Of a stretch of DNA of 64,000 nucleotides, positions 36,416-46,075 are shown piece after piece. The notes beneath the pieces were generated by a model that was not told the origin of the DNA, did no database searches, and saw nothing but the letters and a program-made list of their open reading frames with translations. How positions within the stretch are numbered: position 1 is the stretch's first letter; each line of letters starts with the position of its first letter. This stretch comes from Platanthera guangdongensis (lineage: Eukaryota; Streptophyta; Magnoliopsida; Asparagales; Orchidaceae): NCBI GenBank assembly GCA_039583875.1, contig CM077149.1, forward strand, positions 22,643,194-22,707,193, in the 5' to 3' direction. The translations under genes and the position numbers were made by a program.

Positions 36416-37579
36416 TCAACCCTCAATGTGCTTTGTTCTTTCATGGAATACCGGATTTTTGGAGATGTATATGGCGGCCTTGTTATCACAGAACATAGGT
36501 AGAGGATGGTTGTACACCTCTCCTAAATCTAGCATGAGAGCCCGCAACCATTTCAACTCACAAGTTGGTTGACGCCATACTGCGATACTCAGCTTCTGCA
36601 CTGGACCTGGAGACAACAGACTGCTTTTTACTCTTCCAGCTCACCAGATTTCACCCCAACAAAGTGCAAAACCTGAGGTAGACTTGCGATCCCCTTTGTC
36701 ATCAGCATAACTTGCATCTGAGTAGGCTTCAATCCTCAGATGACCATTCTTCTGAAACAGTAATCCTTTCCCAGGCGCTGCTTTGACATATTCCAAGATC
36801 CCGCAAGGCGGACTGAAGATGACAATCCCTGGGCGCTTGCATGAATTGACTCACCTTGCCCACAGCATAAGAAATGTCGGGTCTGGTCACTGTGTAGATA
36901 TATGAGCTTACCAACTAGACGCCTGTACCGCGAACTACTCTGAAAGAATAGGCGAATCATCTGTCCAGGTTTTGTCCTCCCCAATAGCCATGGGACATCG
37001 GGCAGGTTTAGCTCCAGTCAATACTGCCTCTTTTAAAAGATCAAGGGCATACTTACGCTGAGAGAGAACTAAGGAGTCGGGCTTCCGAGAGAGTTCGATC
37101 TCCAGAAAGTACTTTGGAGAGCCCATATCTTTAGTGATCAGATGTTGGCGAAGATGTAGCTTTGTCAGGGCTACCCCTTCCTGGTCATCGCCAGTGAGAA
37201 GAATATCATCGACGTATACAGCAAGAACAACCAGCCCAGAAGGAGTTTTGTGAATAAAGAGAGAGTGATCAGCGGAGCTTCGCACAAAACCAACAGCCGC
37301 CACAATACCGCTGAACTTGTCAAACCAAGCTCGAGGACTCTGCTTGAGGCCATAAAATTGCCTTCTGCAGCCGGCATACTCGTGTCTCCCCCTGAGCAAC
37401 ATACCCAGGAGGTTGCTCCCATGTAAACGGCCTCGTGGAAGATCACCATAAAGGAAGGCATTCTTGACGTCCAGCTGAGAAATTGGCCAATCCCGATTGA
37501 CGGCCACAGAGAGAAGAACCCGGAATTGTGCTGGGAGACGAGCCACAAGGGGAGAAGGTGTCAAAGTAATCAACCCCAT
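36416..37579 (-). pseudogene. Element G RT (main part) and RNase H, frame-broken
   Basis: Reading leftward: PISQLDVKNAFLYGDL (about 37490-37440), QFYGLKQSPRAWF (about 37365), LFIHKTPSGLVVLAVYVDDI (about 37265-37205, catalytic YVDD), SPKYFLEIELSR (about 37120). The connection region (VGKLIYL..., about 36920) and RNase H (CELKWLRALMLDLGE about 36560; FCDNKAAIYISKNPVFHERT about 36500-36440) are in other frames, so at least two shifts occur between 36984 and 36616. Joined upstream to the RT start at about 37575-37650 across another frameshift. Role is reverse transcription and template removal. Confidence 0.85.
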
Positions 37580-39549
37580 AGGTCTGAGTAAAAGCCCTTA
37601 GCCACAAGGCGAGCCTTATACCGATCCACAGTGCCGTCTGGGCTAAATTTGACCACAAAGACCCAGCGACAGCCAACAACATCAGTGCCAAAGGGAGGAG
37701 GAACAAGAGTCCAGGTACCCCGCTCAGTGAGGGTCGCCATTTCCTCATCCATGGCCATCTTCCAGTGAGGAATAGCAAGGGCCTCCTGATAGGAGCGGGG
37801 TGTGGCAGTGGCAGAGATAGCCAGTGCAAAGGCCCTGCGAGAAGGAGTAAGACGATCATAGGAAACAACAGCAGCAAGGGGGTGTAAGGTGCACGTCCGC
37901 ACCCCTTTGCGAAGAGCTATAGGAAGATCCAGGTCAGCCGGGCCCGCGGCATCCGGAGCATCCGTGGTAGAGAAAGCTGGCCCGGGAGAAGAGAGCGACG
38001 GCAGCGGAGAGGAGGGAGAGGGTGGTGGGGAAGGGAGAGAGAGAGGTGGAGGAAGAGGAGGGGGTGGAGACGGTGTAGTGGTGGAGAGTGTAGGAGGAGA
38101 CGAGGGAACGAAGGGAACGACAGGAGAATCAGAAGCTGGGAGAAGAGGAGAAGAGGCATCCGAGAAGTAGGAGGTATTCTCGAAGAAGGTGACGTCAGCA
38201 GAGACGAACTGCTTACGAAGGACGGGATCAAAGCAACAGTAGCCTTTCTGAGTGGTGGAATACCCCAGAAAGACACATTTGGTGGAGCGAGGGGAGAGCT
38301 TATCACGGGTGGCAGAAGGGGCATGCACAAAGGCAGTGCATCCAAAGATTTGGAGAGGGAGATGAAAAGGCTCCTTGCCCGGATACAAAATGGAGAACGG
38401 GGTTTGGCCATGGAGAACCGTGGAGGGAATGCGATTGATGAGGTAGCAGGCAAGGAGAACAGCATAGCCCCAATAGGAGCGAGGAACATGCATCTGGGTC
38501 ATCAAGGTGCGAGCGACATCGAGCAGGTGTCGGTTTTTGCGTTCGGCGACACCATTTTGTTGTGAAGAATAGACATAACTAGTTTGATGAAGAATCCCAT
38601 TTTGCATACAGAATGTAGAGAAGTCACGACTGAGATATTCTGCGGCATTATCAGACCGAAAAACCTTGATAGAAACATCAAACTGAGTTTTGATCATGAG
38701 ATAGAAGGATGTCCATACAGAGAATAATTCAGAGCGATCTTTTAACAGATACACCCACGTACAGCGAGAGAAATCATCAATGAACGTGACAAAATAGGAA
38801 CTACCCCGACCAATGGTAAGAGTAGGAGAAGGACCCCAGATGTCGGAGTGGATAAGATCAAACGGACGGGTAGAGCTACGAACGTGCTTTGGAGGGAAGG
38901 AGGAGCGGTGATGCTTGCCAAGCTGACAGGCCTCACAGTTGAGCGGAGGGCTTTGAGGAGGAAGGTGGGGCAGAAGTTGACGAAGAAGACGGGGAGGAGC
39001 ATGACCAAGGCGGAGATGCCATTGGAGAAGATCTGTGGAGGTGGAGGAGAAGGTGGAAAAAGCAGAAATGCTGTCTAGGAAGTATAAGCCGCCACTCTCA
39101 GTCCCAGTAGCAATCGTCCGTTGGGAGTCCGGATCCTGAAAAGAGCAAGAAGTAGAAGTAAATGTGACGGAACACTGTAATTGCTTGCAAAGAGATGTAA
39201 CAGATAATAAGTTGCACGGGAACTGGGGCACATATAGAGTATCCGCCAAGTGAAGAGACGGGGTGACATGAACTATCCCTGTGCCATGAACTGATGATGA
39301 AGAGCCGTCAGCGAGAGTAACTGGGGGCAAGCGAGCATGTTTTTCTAGGAGAGAGAAACACGGGAGATGGCCGGTCATATGATTCGTAGCACCAGTGTCG
39401 ATCAGCCATTTGCCCTGAGTAACAACGTGTGCACGACCAGAAGACGTGACAACCGAGGCGAAAGCCATGAAGGGAGGAAGAAGAAACTGCAGCGGTCTCG
39501 GTGACAGCACACCAGCGGCACGAAGGGCCACGACCAAGGTGCAGAGCAC
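37570..39549 (-). CDS. Element G protease-integrase-RT start
   Basis: One long open frame of about 650 codons. Protease WLIDTGATNHMTG (about 39410-39370). GAG-pre-integrase: WHLRLGHAPPRLL (about 39020) and CEACQLGKHH (about 38940), giving the zinc-binding His/Cys set. Integrase core: IHSDIWGP (about 38870), RSDNAAEYLSRDF (about 38660) and NGVAERKNRHLLD (about 38550), all catalytic residues present. LINRIPS, PFSILYPG and FLGYSTTQKGY follow. A Pro/Ser-rich linker (about 38150-37980) precedes RT (VGCRWVFVVKFSPDGTVDRYK about 37660, LVAKGF about 37590), where the frame is lost. The first Met is not reliable because no gag precedes it. Confidence 0.85.
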   Translation of the reverse strand: MLCTLVVALRAAGVLSPRPLQFLLPPFMAFASVVTSSGRAHVVTQGKWLIDTGATNHMTGHLPCFSLLEKHARLPPVTLADGSSSSVHGTGIVHVTPSLHLADTLYVPQFPCNLLSVTSLCKQLQCSVTFTSTSCSFQDPDSQRTIATGTESGGLYFLDSISAFSTFSSTSTDLLQWHLRLGHAPPRLLRQLLPHLPPQSPPLNCEACQLGKHHRSSFPPKHVRSSTRPFDLIHSDIWGPSPTLTIGRGSSYFVTFIDDFSRCTWVYLLKDRSELFSVWTSFYLMIKTQFDVSIKVFRSDNAAEYLSRDFSTFCMQNGILHQTSYVYSSQQNGVAERKNRHLLDVARTLMTQMHVPRSYWGYAVLLACYLINRIPSTVLHGQTPFSILYPGKEPFHLPLQIFGCTAFVHAPSATRDKLSPRSTKCVFLGYSTTQKGYCCFDPVLRKQFVSADVTFFENTSYFSDASSPLLPASDSPVVPFVPSSPPTLSTTTPSPPPPLPPPLSLPSPPPSPSSPLPSLSSPGPAFSTTDAPDAAGPADLDLPIALRKGVRTCTLHPLAAVVSYDRLTPSRRAFALAISATATPRSYQEALAIPHWKMAMDEEMATLTERGTWTLVPPPFGTDVVGCRWVFVVKFSPDGTVDRYKARLVAKGFYSDLWG

Positions 39550-40260
39550 AAGCCGCGCGACTAAACCAGGAGGTCGCGGCGACTAACAAGAGAAGCGGCT
39601 AAGAGCGAAGAGGCGGAGAGGCCGCTCAAACAAGGAAGAAGCTGCGTGAAACCGCGGCGGGAACAAAAGGGAAGAAGCCGCGTGAACACGAGCGGCTAGG
39701 ATTCAGATCAAGGCACAGCGGGGAAGAAGTCGCGCGGACTGCAAAGTGCCGAGCGAACAGAAGAGAGGAGAAGAGCAGGTGACCGCGACCAAGATGCGGG
39801 TAAGAAAGGGACAACCCGCACGGTCAGGCAGATCACAGCAGTTGCGAGAATGCGGTCAAGGGCACAGTGGGGAAGAGGTCGCGCGGACTGAAAAGGCCGA
39901 GCGAACAGAAGAGAGGAGAAGAGCAGGTGACTGCGACCAAGATGCGGGTAAGAAAGGAACAACCCGCACGGTCAGGCAGATCACAGCAGCAAACCGCGAG
40001 TGCAGAGACAACACACGCGGACAGAGACAGACCGCAGCGACTAGGAAGTCGGAGCGGCAGGAAAGAGCAAGGAGCGCGGCGACACGGAAACAGGTCGCTG
40101 CGACAAAGAGCAGGAGGAGAAGAGAAACAAGAAGAGCAAGCCGCGCAAACAGGCAGCAGACAGAAACAAGCCGCGCGGATAGAAACAAGCCGCGCGGACA
40201 GAGGAGAAGGCAAGCCGCGAACAAGAGAGAGCGCACAGAATCAGGAGGAAAAGACCGTGT
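39550..40260 (-). other. Element G leader where gag would be expected
   Basis: Purine-rich on the plus strand, low complexity (AAGCCGCGCG, CGGACAGAG words). Contains a direct duplication (39712-39842 and 39860-39988). Open frames on both strands here are compositional and show no gag or zinc-knuckle motif. Confidence 0.75.
39712..39988. repeat. Direct duplication of about 130 bp in G leader
   Basis: GGGAAGAAGTCGCGCGGACT...CAGATCACAGCAG and its near copy starting 148 bases later; a few substitutions separate them. Confidence 0.85.
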
Positions 40261-40272
40261 CCTCTGATACCA
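40261..40272 (-). promoter_or_regulatory. Element G primer-binding site
   Basis: Minus strand TGGTATCAGAGG immediately adjacent to the 5' LTR end; initiator-Met-tRNA type. Confidence 0.88.
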
Positions 40273-40646
40273 TGTTAGAAAGTAGAGAAAGGAAGCGAAA
40301 AGAAGAGAACAAGCCGAATAAACTTTTGAATAATCGAAATTTTATTATCCAAAAAAGATAACTATTACAAAGGTATGCCCTCCCTTATATAGAATGGAGG
40401 AGAGAAGAGAGAATACAAATAAGAGATGTGGGACTAAAATTTACAAGCTAAGCGGACTGTACAAAGTAAACCGCACAGGCCGCGCGGTTAGACAGAAGGA
40501 CTAACCGCACGGCTTACAATAAGAGATGCAGAGAGGTCGCCTGTGAAGATTGCTAGACCGCCCGGTTTACAAGTCGCCGAGTCAAACCGCCAGACCGCGC
40601 GGTCTCCAACCCGCCAAGACAGACCGCCCGGTCTCCAACTTCAACA
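40273..40646 (-). repeat. 5' LTR of element G (374 bp)
   Basis: TGTTAGAAAG...CAACTTCAACA as printed. TATATAA on the minus strand at 40385-40391 is a good TATA box for the G transcript. Confidence 0.92.
40385..40391 (-). promoter_or_regulatory. TATA box in G 5' LTR
   Basis: Minus strand CTATATAAGGGAGG; a copy is in the 3' LTR near 35980. Confidence 0.6.
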
Positions 40647-41957
40647 CTCGGCTCGGCCCCAGGTAGACCCGCTGCGCAGGCTCCCATCTAGCTGGCAGGT
40701 CCGAAGGCTCACCTGTGGGGGATAGGTTTTGAGTTGAGATCTTCATCGGCACCCCGAGCTCGGCTCGGCCCCAGGTTGACCCGCTGCGCAGGCTCCCATC
40801 TAGCTGGCAGGTCCGAAGGCTCGCCTGTGGGGGATAGGTTTTGAGTTGAGATCTTCATCGGCACCCCGAGCTCGGCTCGGCCCCAGGTAGACCCGTTGCG
40901 CAGGCTCCCATCTAGCTGGCAGGTCCGAAGGCTCGCCTGTGGGGGATAGGTTTTGAGTTGAGATCTTCATCGGCACCCCGAGCTCGGCTCGGCCCCAGGT
41001 AGACCCGCTGCGCAGGCTCCCATCTAGCTGGCAGGTCCGAAGGCTCGCCTGTGGGGGATAGGTTTTGAGTTGAGATCTTCATCGGCACCCCGAGCTCGGC
41101 TCGGCCCCAGGTAGACCCGCTGCGCAGGCTCCCATCTAGCTGGCAGGTCCGAAGGCTCGCCTGTGGGGGATAGGTTTTGAGTTGAGATCTTCATCGGCAC
41201 CCCGAGCTCGGCTCGGCCCCAGGTAGACCCGCTGCGCAGGCTCCCATCTAGCTGACAGGTCCGAAGGCTCGCCTGTGGGGGATAGGTTTTGAGTTGAGAT
41301 CTTCATCGGCACCCCGAGCTCGGCTCGGCCACAGGTAGACCCGCTGCGCAGGCTCCCATCTAGCTGGCAGGTCCGAAGGCTCGCCTGTGGGAGATAGGTT
41401 TTGAGTTGAGATCTTCATCGGCACCCCGAGCTCGGCTCGGCCCCAGGTAGACCCGCTGCGCAGGCTCCCATCTAGCTGGTAGGTCCGAAGGCTCGCCTGT
41501 GGGGGATAGGTTTTGAGTTGAGATCTTCATCAGCACCCCGAGCTCGGCTCGGCCCCAGGTAGACCCGCTGCGCAGGCTCCCATCTAGCTGGCGGGTCCGA
41601 AGGCTCGCCTGTGGGGGATAGGTTTTGAGTTGAGATCTTCATCGGCACCCCGAGCTCGGCTCGGCCCCAGGTAGACCTGCTGCGCAGGCTCCCATCTAGC
41701 TAGCTGGTCCGAAGGCTCGCCTGTGGGGGATAGGTTTTGAGTTGAGATCTTCATCGGCACCCCGAGCTCGGCTCGGCCCCAGGTAGACCCGGTGCGCAGG
41801 CTCCCATCTAGCTGACAGGTCCGAAGGCTCGCCTGTGGGGGATAGGTTTTGAGTTGAGATCTTCATCGGCACCCCGAGCTCGGCTCGGCCCCAGGTAGAC
41901 CTGCTGCGCAGGCTCCCATCTAGCTGGCAGGTCCGAAGGCTCGCCTGTGGGGGATAG
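40647..41957 (+). repeat. 112-bp tandem array of E, right part
   Basis: A partial unit plus eleven units starting at 40738, 40850, 40962 and so on in exact 112-base steps to 41858. Units are nearly identical (single changes such as GGCAGG/GACAGG, GGGGG/GGGAG). Together with the left part the array had about 17 units before G landed in it. Confidence 0.95.
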
Positions 41958-42471
41958 GGTTGGGTCAAGCTATCTCCATCAACATCAAACTAACAAGGCA
42001 TAATTCATTTTGGCAGAATAGGGTGAAAAGTCCCCTTGAGCGACACTACACCTTGGCATCCCAACTTAGTCCTAAGGTACAAAATAAACTAAGGAAAAAG
42101 GGGTGTGGAGTAGAGCAGGTGACAACACTCGCTGCGAACGACTCTTTGAGGATCGTCTCGCCGAGCGAAAGGGCACTCGCGAGGCAAGCCATTTCGCCAA
42201 ATCCGCGGACGATAAGCGCGTCGAGAACCCGTCTCGCGTAGGACATAAAACAGAAAAGTATATATACAGAAAGGTTACGCGGCGAGACGAGATAGTAGCA
42301 TCGTCCCGCGGGCAAAAGGCAAACCAGAGATTAACTTCACAAAAATAAGAAATAAAAAATAGACAACAAAATTGAGCACTCGCTCGTCACTTGACAGATG
42401 CCACAAAATATGGCTTAAAGTCTTTACATCAGGAGGAGGAGAGAGTGATTCTAAAACTTGGAGGCGGCGCA
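41958..42471 (-). other. Region downstream of the antisense gene
   Basis: AT-richer sequence between the array and the first antisense gene; its 3' untranslated region should lie here. No coding motif seen. Confidence 0.5.
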
Positions 42472-44607
42472 TCAGTCCTCCTCGCCGGATGAAGAATCAT
42501 CGCTCTCCTCGCTATAGAGCTCGGGGACCAAGTCGCGCGCGGTTACTGTCTCAGAGTCGTCCTTCACGACCCCCAGGTCTTTCATCATCTGCAGCACCAG
42601 CTCAGCCCCACGGACGCCAGCATCTCGGCATTGTTCCTCGACTTCCTCATAAGAATAATGTGGCGGGGGAGTCTGGAAGGGCTCGCGGCGAGACGACGAC
42701 GCGGCAGCCGCCTGGAGGCGCGCATTCTCAGCCGTCAGCGCCTGGACCTCCTCCTCCAAGGCCGCCACGCGCGAACGAAGTTGTCCCGCCGTCTCGGCAT
42801 CCTGCGGGATGACCTGGCAATCAGCCAAGAATCGTGGAAAAGAAAAAACCCAAGGGAAAAAGAGAGTTGTGGCTTACCACACCGCCTTGGGCCTTCGCGA
42901 GGAGTGACTCGGCATCTGGCAGCCTACTCGCTAGACCGGCAGATTTCTCCCGTTCCGCCTCCAGGTTTTCCTCGCTGGCTTTCCATTTTGAATTGATGTA
43001 AATAAGGCGGCGAGAGGAACGGTGCGAGAACTCCAAGGCCCGCATCTGATGGTGGCAGGTTCTCAGCACAAGGTCCTTGGTGGACTCGCTTTCAGGCGAA
43101 GAGGCGTCTAGGCCACCATAAAGGCCGTACCCTATGGCGAAGGCGTGGCCGGAAGGGACCTCTTGCTTATTCCATGATGGAAGGAGGGTGGAGATGGACA
43201 CGCGGTTGGCGTCCCGCCCCCACAGTAGAACCGGGTCGCCGACGACATCGTGAACCAGGGGACCCAAGTTATAATTCATGTGAGAGGAGGGAGCGGGACG
43301 GCCAGAGGAGTCACCCTCGCGAGAGGAGGTACCGGCCACCTGTTCAGGAGCAGCAGCGCGCGGGTTTGAAGCAGTAGCGGGCAGGCTGGAAGCAGCAGCA
43401 GGTTGGCCAGGAGGCACCGTCTCGCGGATAGGCGAGACGGCCTGGTGATTAGGCGAGGGAGGCGGTGGAGTTTCCCCTAAAGAGATTGGGCTCCCTTGGG
43501 GAGCCTTCCCCCTATCCTTGGAGATAGCTACGGCTTTCTTCATTTTCTTTTTTGGGGGCTGGAGCGAGAGGGGACGGTGTCATCTCCGGGACTCTTCGGC
43601 GGGATAACCGCAAGGGAATCTCTCGCCGCCTCTGCCGCTGCATTGGCGAGATCAAGACCCTTGGAAGGGTGAATATTGCTCTTATAAGGAGGGGATGTTG
43701 GGATAATTCGCTCACCTAAAAGCGAGCGGGCGGGGGTTAGGAAAAAGCGAGACGATAAATAGCCAAGAGAGAGGAATAGAAGAATACCCTCGCCCGGGAG
43801 CACTGGGAGAAGCGAGTCGAGGCCTCGCCGCAAGAAGTTGACCTCGAAGTTCTTGCCAGCAAGGTACTCGCACAGCAGCTTCTCTGGCCCGCTGACTTGG
43901 GGGGTGGCGTAGAAGCTCTCTGGCGGAGAGACCGGCGCGAGAGGGATGCCGCCGAAGTCAGCCCGGTCTCCCCGGATGAAGACAAATCGGGTGAGCCAGT
44001 GATGATTCTTGTTAGGCGTCTCGCATACCTTGAGCCCCTGCCCAATGAAATACGAGACGCCATCGGCATTGGCGTGGTAGATGAAAAGCTTGCGGAAGGC
44101 CGTCAAGCTGAACTCGATGCGCTCTCGGCGCATGTAGCAGGCAAACGCAATCAACACCGAGATGGCGTTAGGATTGAACTGGGCCGGGACAACGCCAAAG
44201 TACTTGAAGACCTGCTTCACCTCAGGCCAGAGGGGCAGTCGCAACCCCGCCTCGAAGTGCGAGACGGGGAAGGCGAGTTCCCCAGGGTAGTATGTGTTGA
44301 TGCACTCGCCGACCTTAGGGGGACGCGACTCGATGCCCTCCCCCAGATACTCACGGGCAAATTTATCATGGTCCTCCCGAGGGAGCCTGCCGAGCGGGAA
44401 GTCGTGGTCAGTAAACCTCTTCCCGCAGCGGCCGCGCCCCTCGCCCTCCTCCACTTTCTTCGTACCCATCTTCTTTGGCGAACTAGTCCTAGGCGAGACG
44501 AAGGAGTTAAGAGGCGAGAATGGGCCGGCGAGACGGAGAGGTCCGAGGGCCAAGACCTGGTTAACGGCGAAGGCAGAAAGTGTGGTATCTAGTCCAGGAC
44601 TAGGCAT
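42472..44607 (-). CDS. Antisense accessory gene 1 of E (Transposase_28-like domain, coiled coil, acidic tail)
   Basis: Opposite in direction to E. The first exon (44607 to about 43550) contains a globular domain with HFEAGLRLPLWPEVKQVFKY, PNAISVLIAFACYM, FRKLFIYHANADGVSYF and RFVFIRGD (about 44265-43970), resembling the plant Transposase_28 / putative gypsy-type domain (recognised from memory, not searched). A Pro/Ser-rich stretch, a helical region (RRLIYINSKWKASEENLEAE) and a coiled coil with acidic end YSEESDDSSSGEED follow. The intron at 42814-42877 is in frame. The A-run near 43549-43554 shifts the frame by one base, so this copy may be broken or carry a sequence error. TATAAATA (44607-44614) overlaps the first ATG, so ATG at 44469 (MGTKK) is the likelier start. 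Function unknown. Confidence 0.72.
42814..42877 (-). other. Intron of antisense gene 1 (64 bp)
   Basis: Donor GTG|GTAAGCC and acceptor TTGCCAG|GTCATCC on the minus strand; removal keeps the frame (AQGGV to VIPQDAE). Confidence 0.7.
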
Positions 44608-44614
44608 ATTTATA
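44607..44614 (-). promoter_or_regulatory. TATA-like box of antisense gene 1
   Basis: Minus strand TATAAATA ending in the A of the upstream ATG at 44607. Confidence 0.5.
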
Positions 44615-44808
44615 ACTGATGCAAGGCCAATGATTAAAAGGGCGGGAAAATAAGGGGGAGAGGAAGAGTCGGCGTTTTTCTCTCTCCTATACCTCGAACG
44701 GCGCGACCCGTCACAGTCAGCAAAAATTATAAATAAATATCTAGTATAAATTAAAAAGGAGGATTAAAAAAGAAAGAAAATCAAGCCTTAAGAAATATAT
44801 ATATGCGA

Positions 44809-45872
44809 TCAGACATCATCCCGCAGGAGGCCAAACTCCCGGCATACTTTGGCGAGACTGCCATTATTACAAATCTTGCGAGAAGAAGAAAAAGATGAAT
44901 AGTAGGACGGACATTCGTCAGTATGGACGCCACTCCCAGTGGCCGCCGCGAGCTCCCCTGCGAGGAGGCCTACTTCGCGAGTGGAAGGAACGGATGGTTT
45001 GGAGGCCACGCCGCGCGAGACGGAGCTGCATATCGGTCTCATTGATGATGGACTCGGGGTCGGTGCCGTCGACATCCGGCTCGGCATGGGCTCCAGAAGA
45101 TAGACGGGCGCACTCGCCCTCCAGCGACTCGATGCGCTTCTCCGCAGCCTGTTTATCTAAAGTCAAGGAGTGAATGAGGCGCGCGTGCTTCTGGAAGAGC
45201 TCAGCCATCTTCCGGTTCATCTCCACTGGATCCGAGGGATCGCCCAGATAGTCTTCAATCCCGTCCGCAAGAGGAGGCGAGACGGAGAGTTTCTTTGGCT
45301 GCTCCTCAATAGGAGAGTTGGCTCGAGAATCTGCGCAAGGAGTGCAGGGGCAAGGTGGAAGAGGCACTCGCAGGAGAGAGTGAGAGTAGCGAAGGGGATT
45401 CAAAAGGGCGAGGGAGGGTCCCTTACCAGGATGGCGAGAGGTATCGGCAGCCGGGGAGGGGTCGTCCCTCCTCTCGCTGGGAGTAGTTGGAGGAGTAGAT
45501 GAGGGTAGCGAATCAAGTTCCTCGCAACGGACAGAAGAACCATCTCGCGTACTCTTCGGGGACGGCGGAACCACAAGAGCCCCCTGAAAAAAGCGTTAGT
45601 CAGCAAAAGAGCACCCGGTCAAGGAAATAACAGTAGTAATCGCGAGTGTCCACCTCTTTTTCTGTAGAGAGCGCACGGGGAGTGGGGACAGGTTTCAAAG
45701 AGGCGCGAGACGAATCTACTGCTGCAAGAGAAGGGCCCCCAGTCTTCGTCTTTTTCGAGCGAGACGACGGGGCGGGGGGACGAACCAGGGAAGAGGTGAA
45801 AGCAGCCACGTTGGCCTTATGTTGCTCTCGCACCAGGGCGAGACGTTCACGAAAACTTTGACTGTGCGTCAT
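44809..45872 (-). CDS. Antisense accessory gene 2 of E (spliced, unknown function)
   Basis: ATG at 45872 (MTHSQSFRERLALVREQHKA), 75 bases after a TATA box. Exon 1 (45872-45654) is basic and Ser/Pro-rich. Introns 45584-45653 and 45331-45426 have GT-AG ends. Exon 3 contains IEDYLGDPSDPVEMNRKM and a coiled coil (LIHSLTLDKQAAEKRIESLE, about 45170-45110), then acidic PDVDGTDPES. One frame ends at 44918; another overlapping frame continues to 44809 (CNNGSLAKVCREFGLL), so the 3' end is uncertain and may involve a further intron or frameshift. No domain recognised. It could be a partner or degenerate duplicate of gene 1, which has a similar coiled-coil and acidic layout. Confidence 0.62.
45331..45426 (-). 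other. Intron 2 of antisense gene 2 (96 bp)
   Basis: Minus strand ATCCTG|GTAAGGG and TTGCGCAG|ATTCTCG. Confidence 0.6.
45584..45653 (-). other. Intron 1 of antisense gene 2 (70 bp)
   Basis: Minus strand AAAGAG|GTGGAC and TTTTTTCAG|GGGGCTC with a T-rich run before the acceptor; retention gives an early stop. Confidence 0.65.
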
Positions 45873-45946
45873 TCTGCAAGAACTCGAGGACAGGGAAGAA
45901 GAAGAATATGCAGAGCGGGGGCATCAGGAGCGCAGGGCAGGAGTCA

Positions 45947-45956
45947 TATATTTATA
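45947..45956 (-). promoter_or_regulatory. TATA box of antisense gene 2
   Basis: Minus strand TATAAATATA, 75 bases upstream of the ATG. Confidence 0.65.
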
Positions 45957-46058
45957 GACCCCGGTGGGGGCCTCGGAAGATTCCTCATAAATACGTTTTT
46001 AATGCACGTTGAATAACGAGCCTCGGTTGAACATTCTTTTTGAGCTTAGAGTAATCTC

Positions 46059-46075
46059 AAAAAGAGCGGGGATTG
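46059..46075 (+). promoter_or_regulatory. Element E polypurine tract
   Basis: AAAAAGAGCGGGGATTG ends at the 3' LTR. Confidence 0.7.

Larger units (their letters stand above)
35865..40646 (-). mobile_element. Element G: Ty1/copia retrotransposon without gag
   Basis: LTRs 35865-36245 and 40273-40646, target duplication CTCGG (35860-35864, 40647-40651) within a unit of the E array. PBS, protease, integrase, RT and RNase H are on the minus strand. Between PBS and protease there are about 700 bases of purine-rich repeats with no gag domain. RT/RNase H are frame-broken. It must be younger than E. Clade within copia is not assigned. Confidence 0.92.

Noticed and set aside
39746..40361. Plus-strand frames of 160-170 codons in the G leader
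   Set aside because: Purine-rich low-complexity sequence with an internal duplication; opposite to element direction, no motif.
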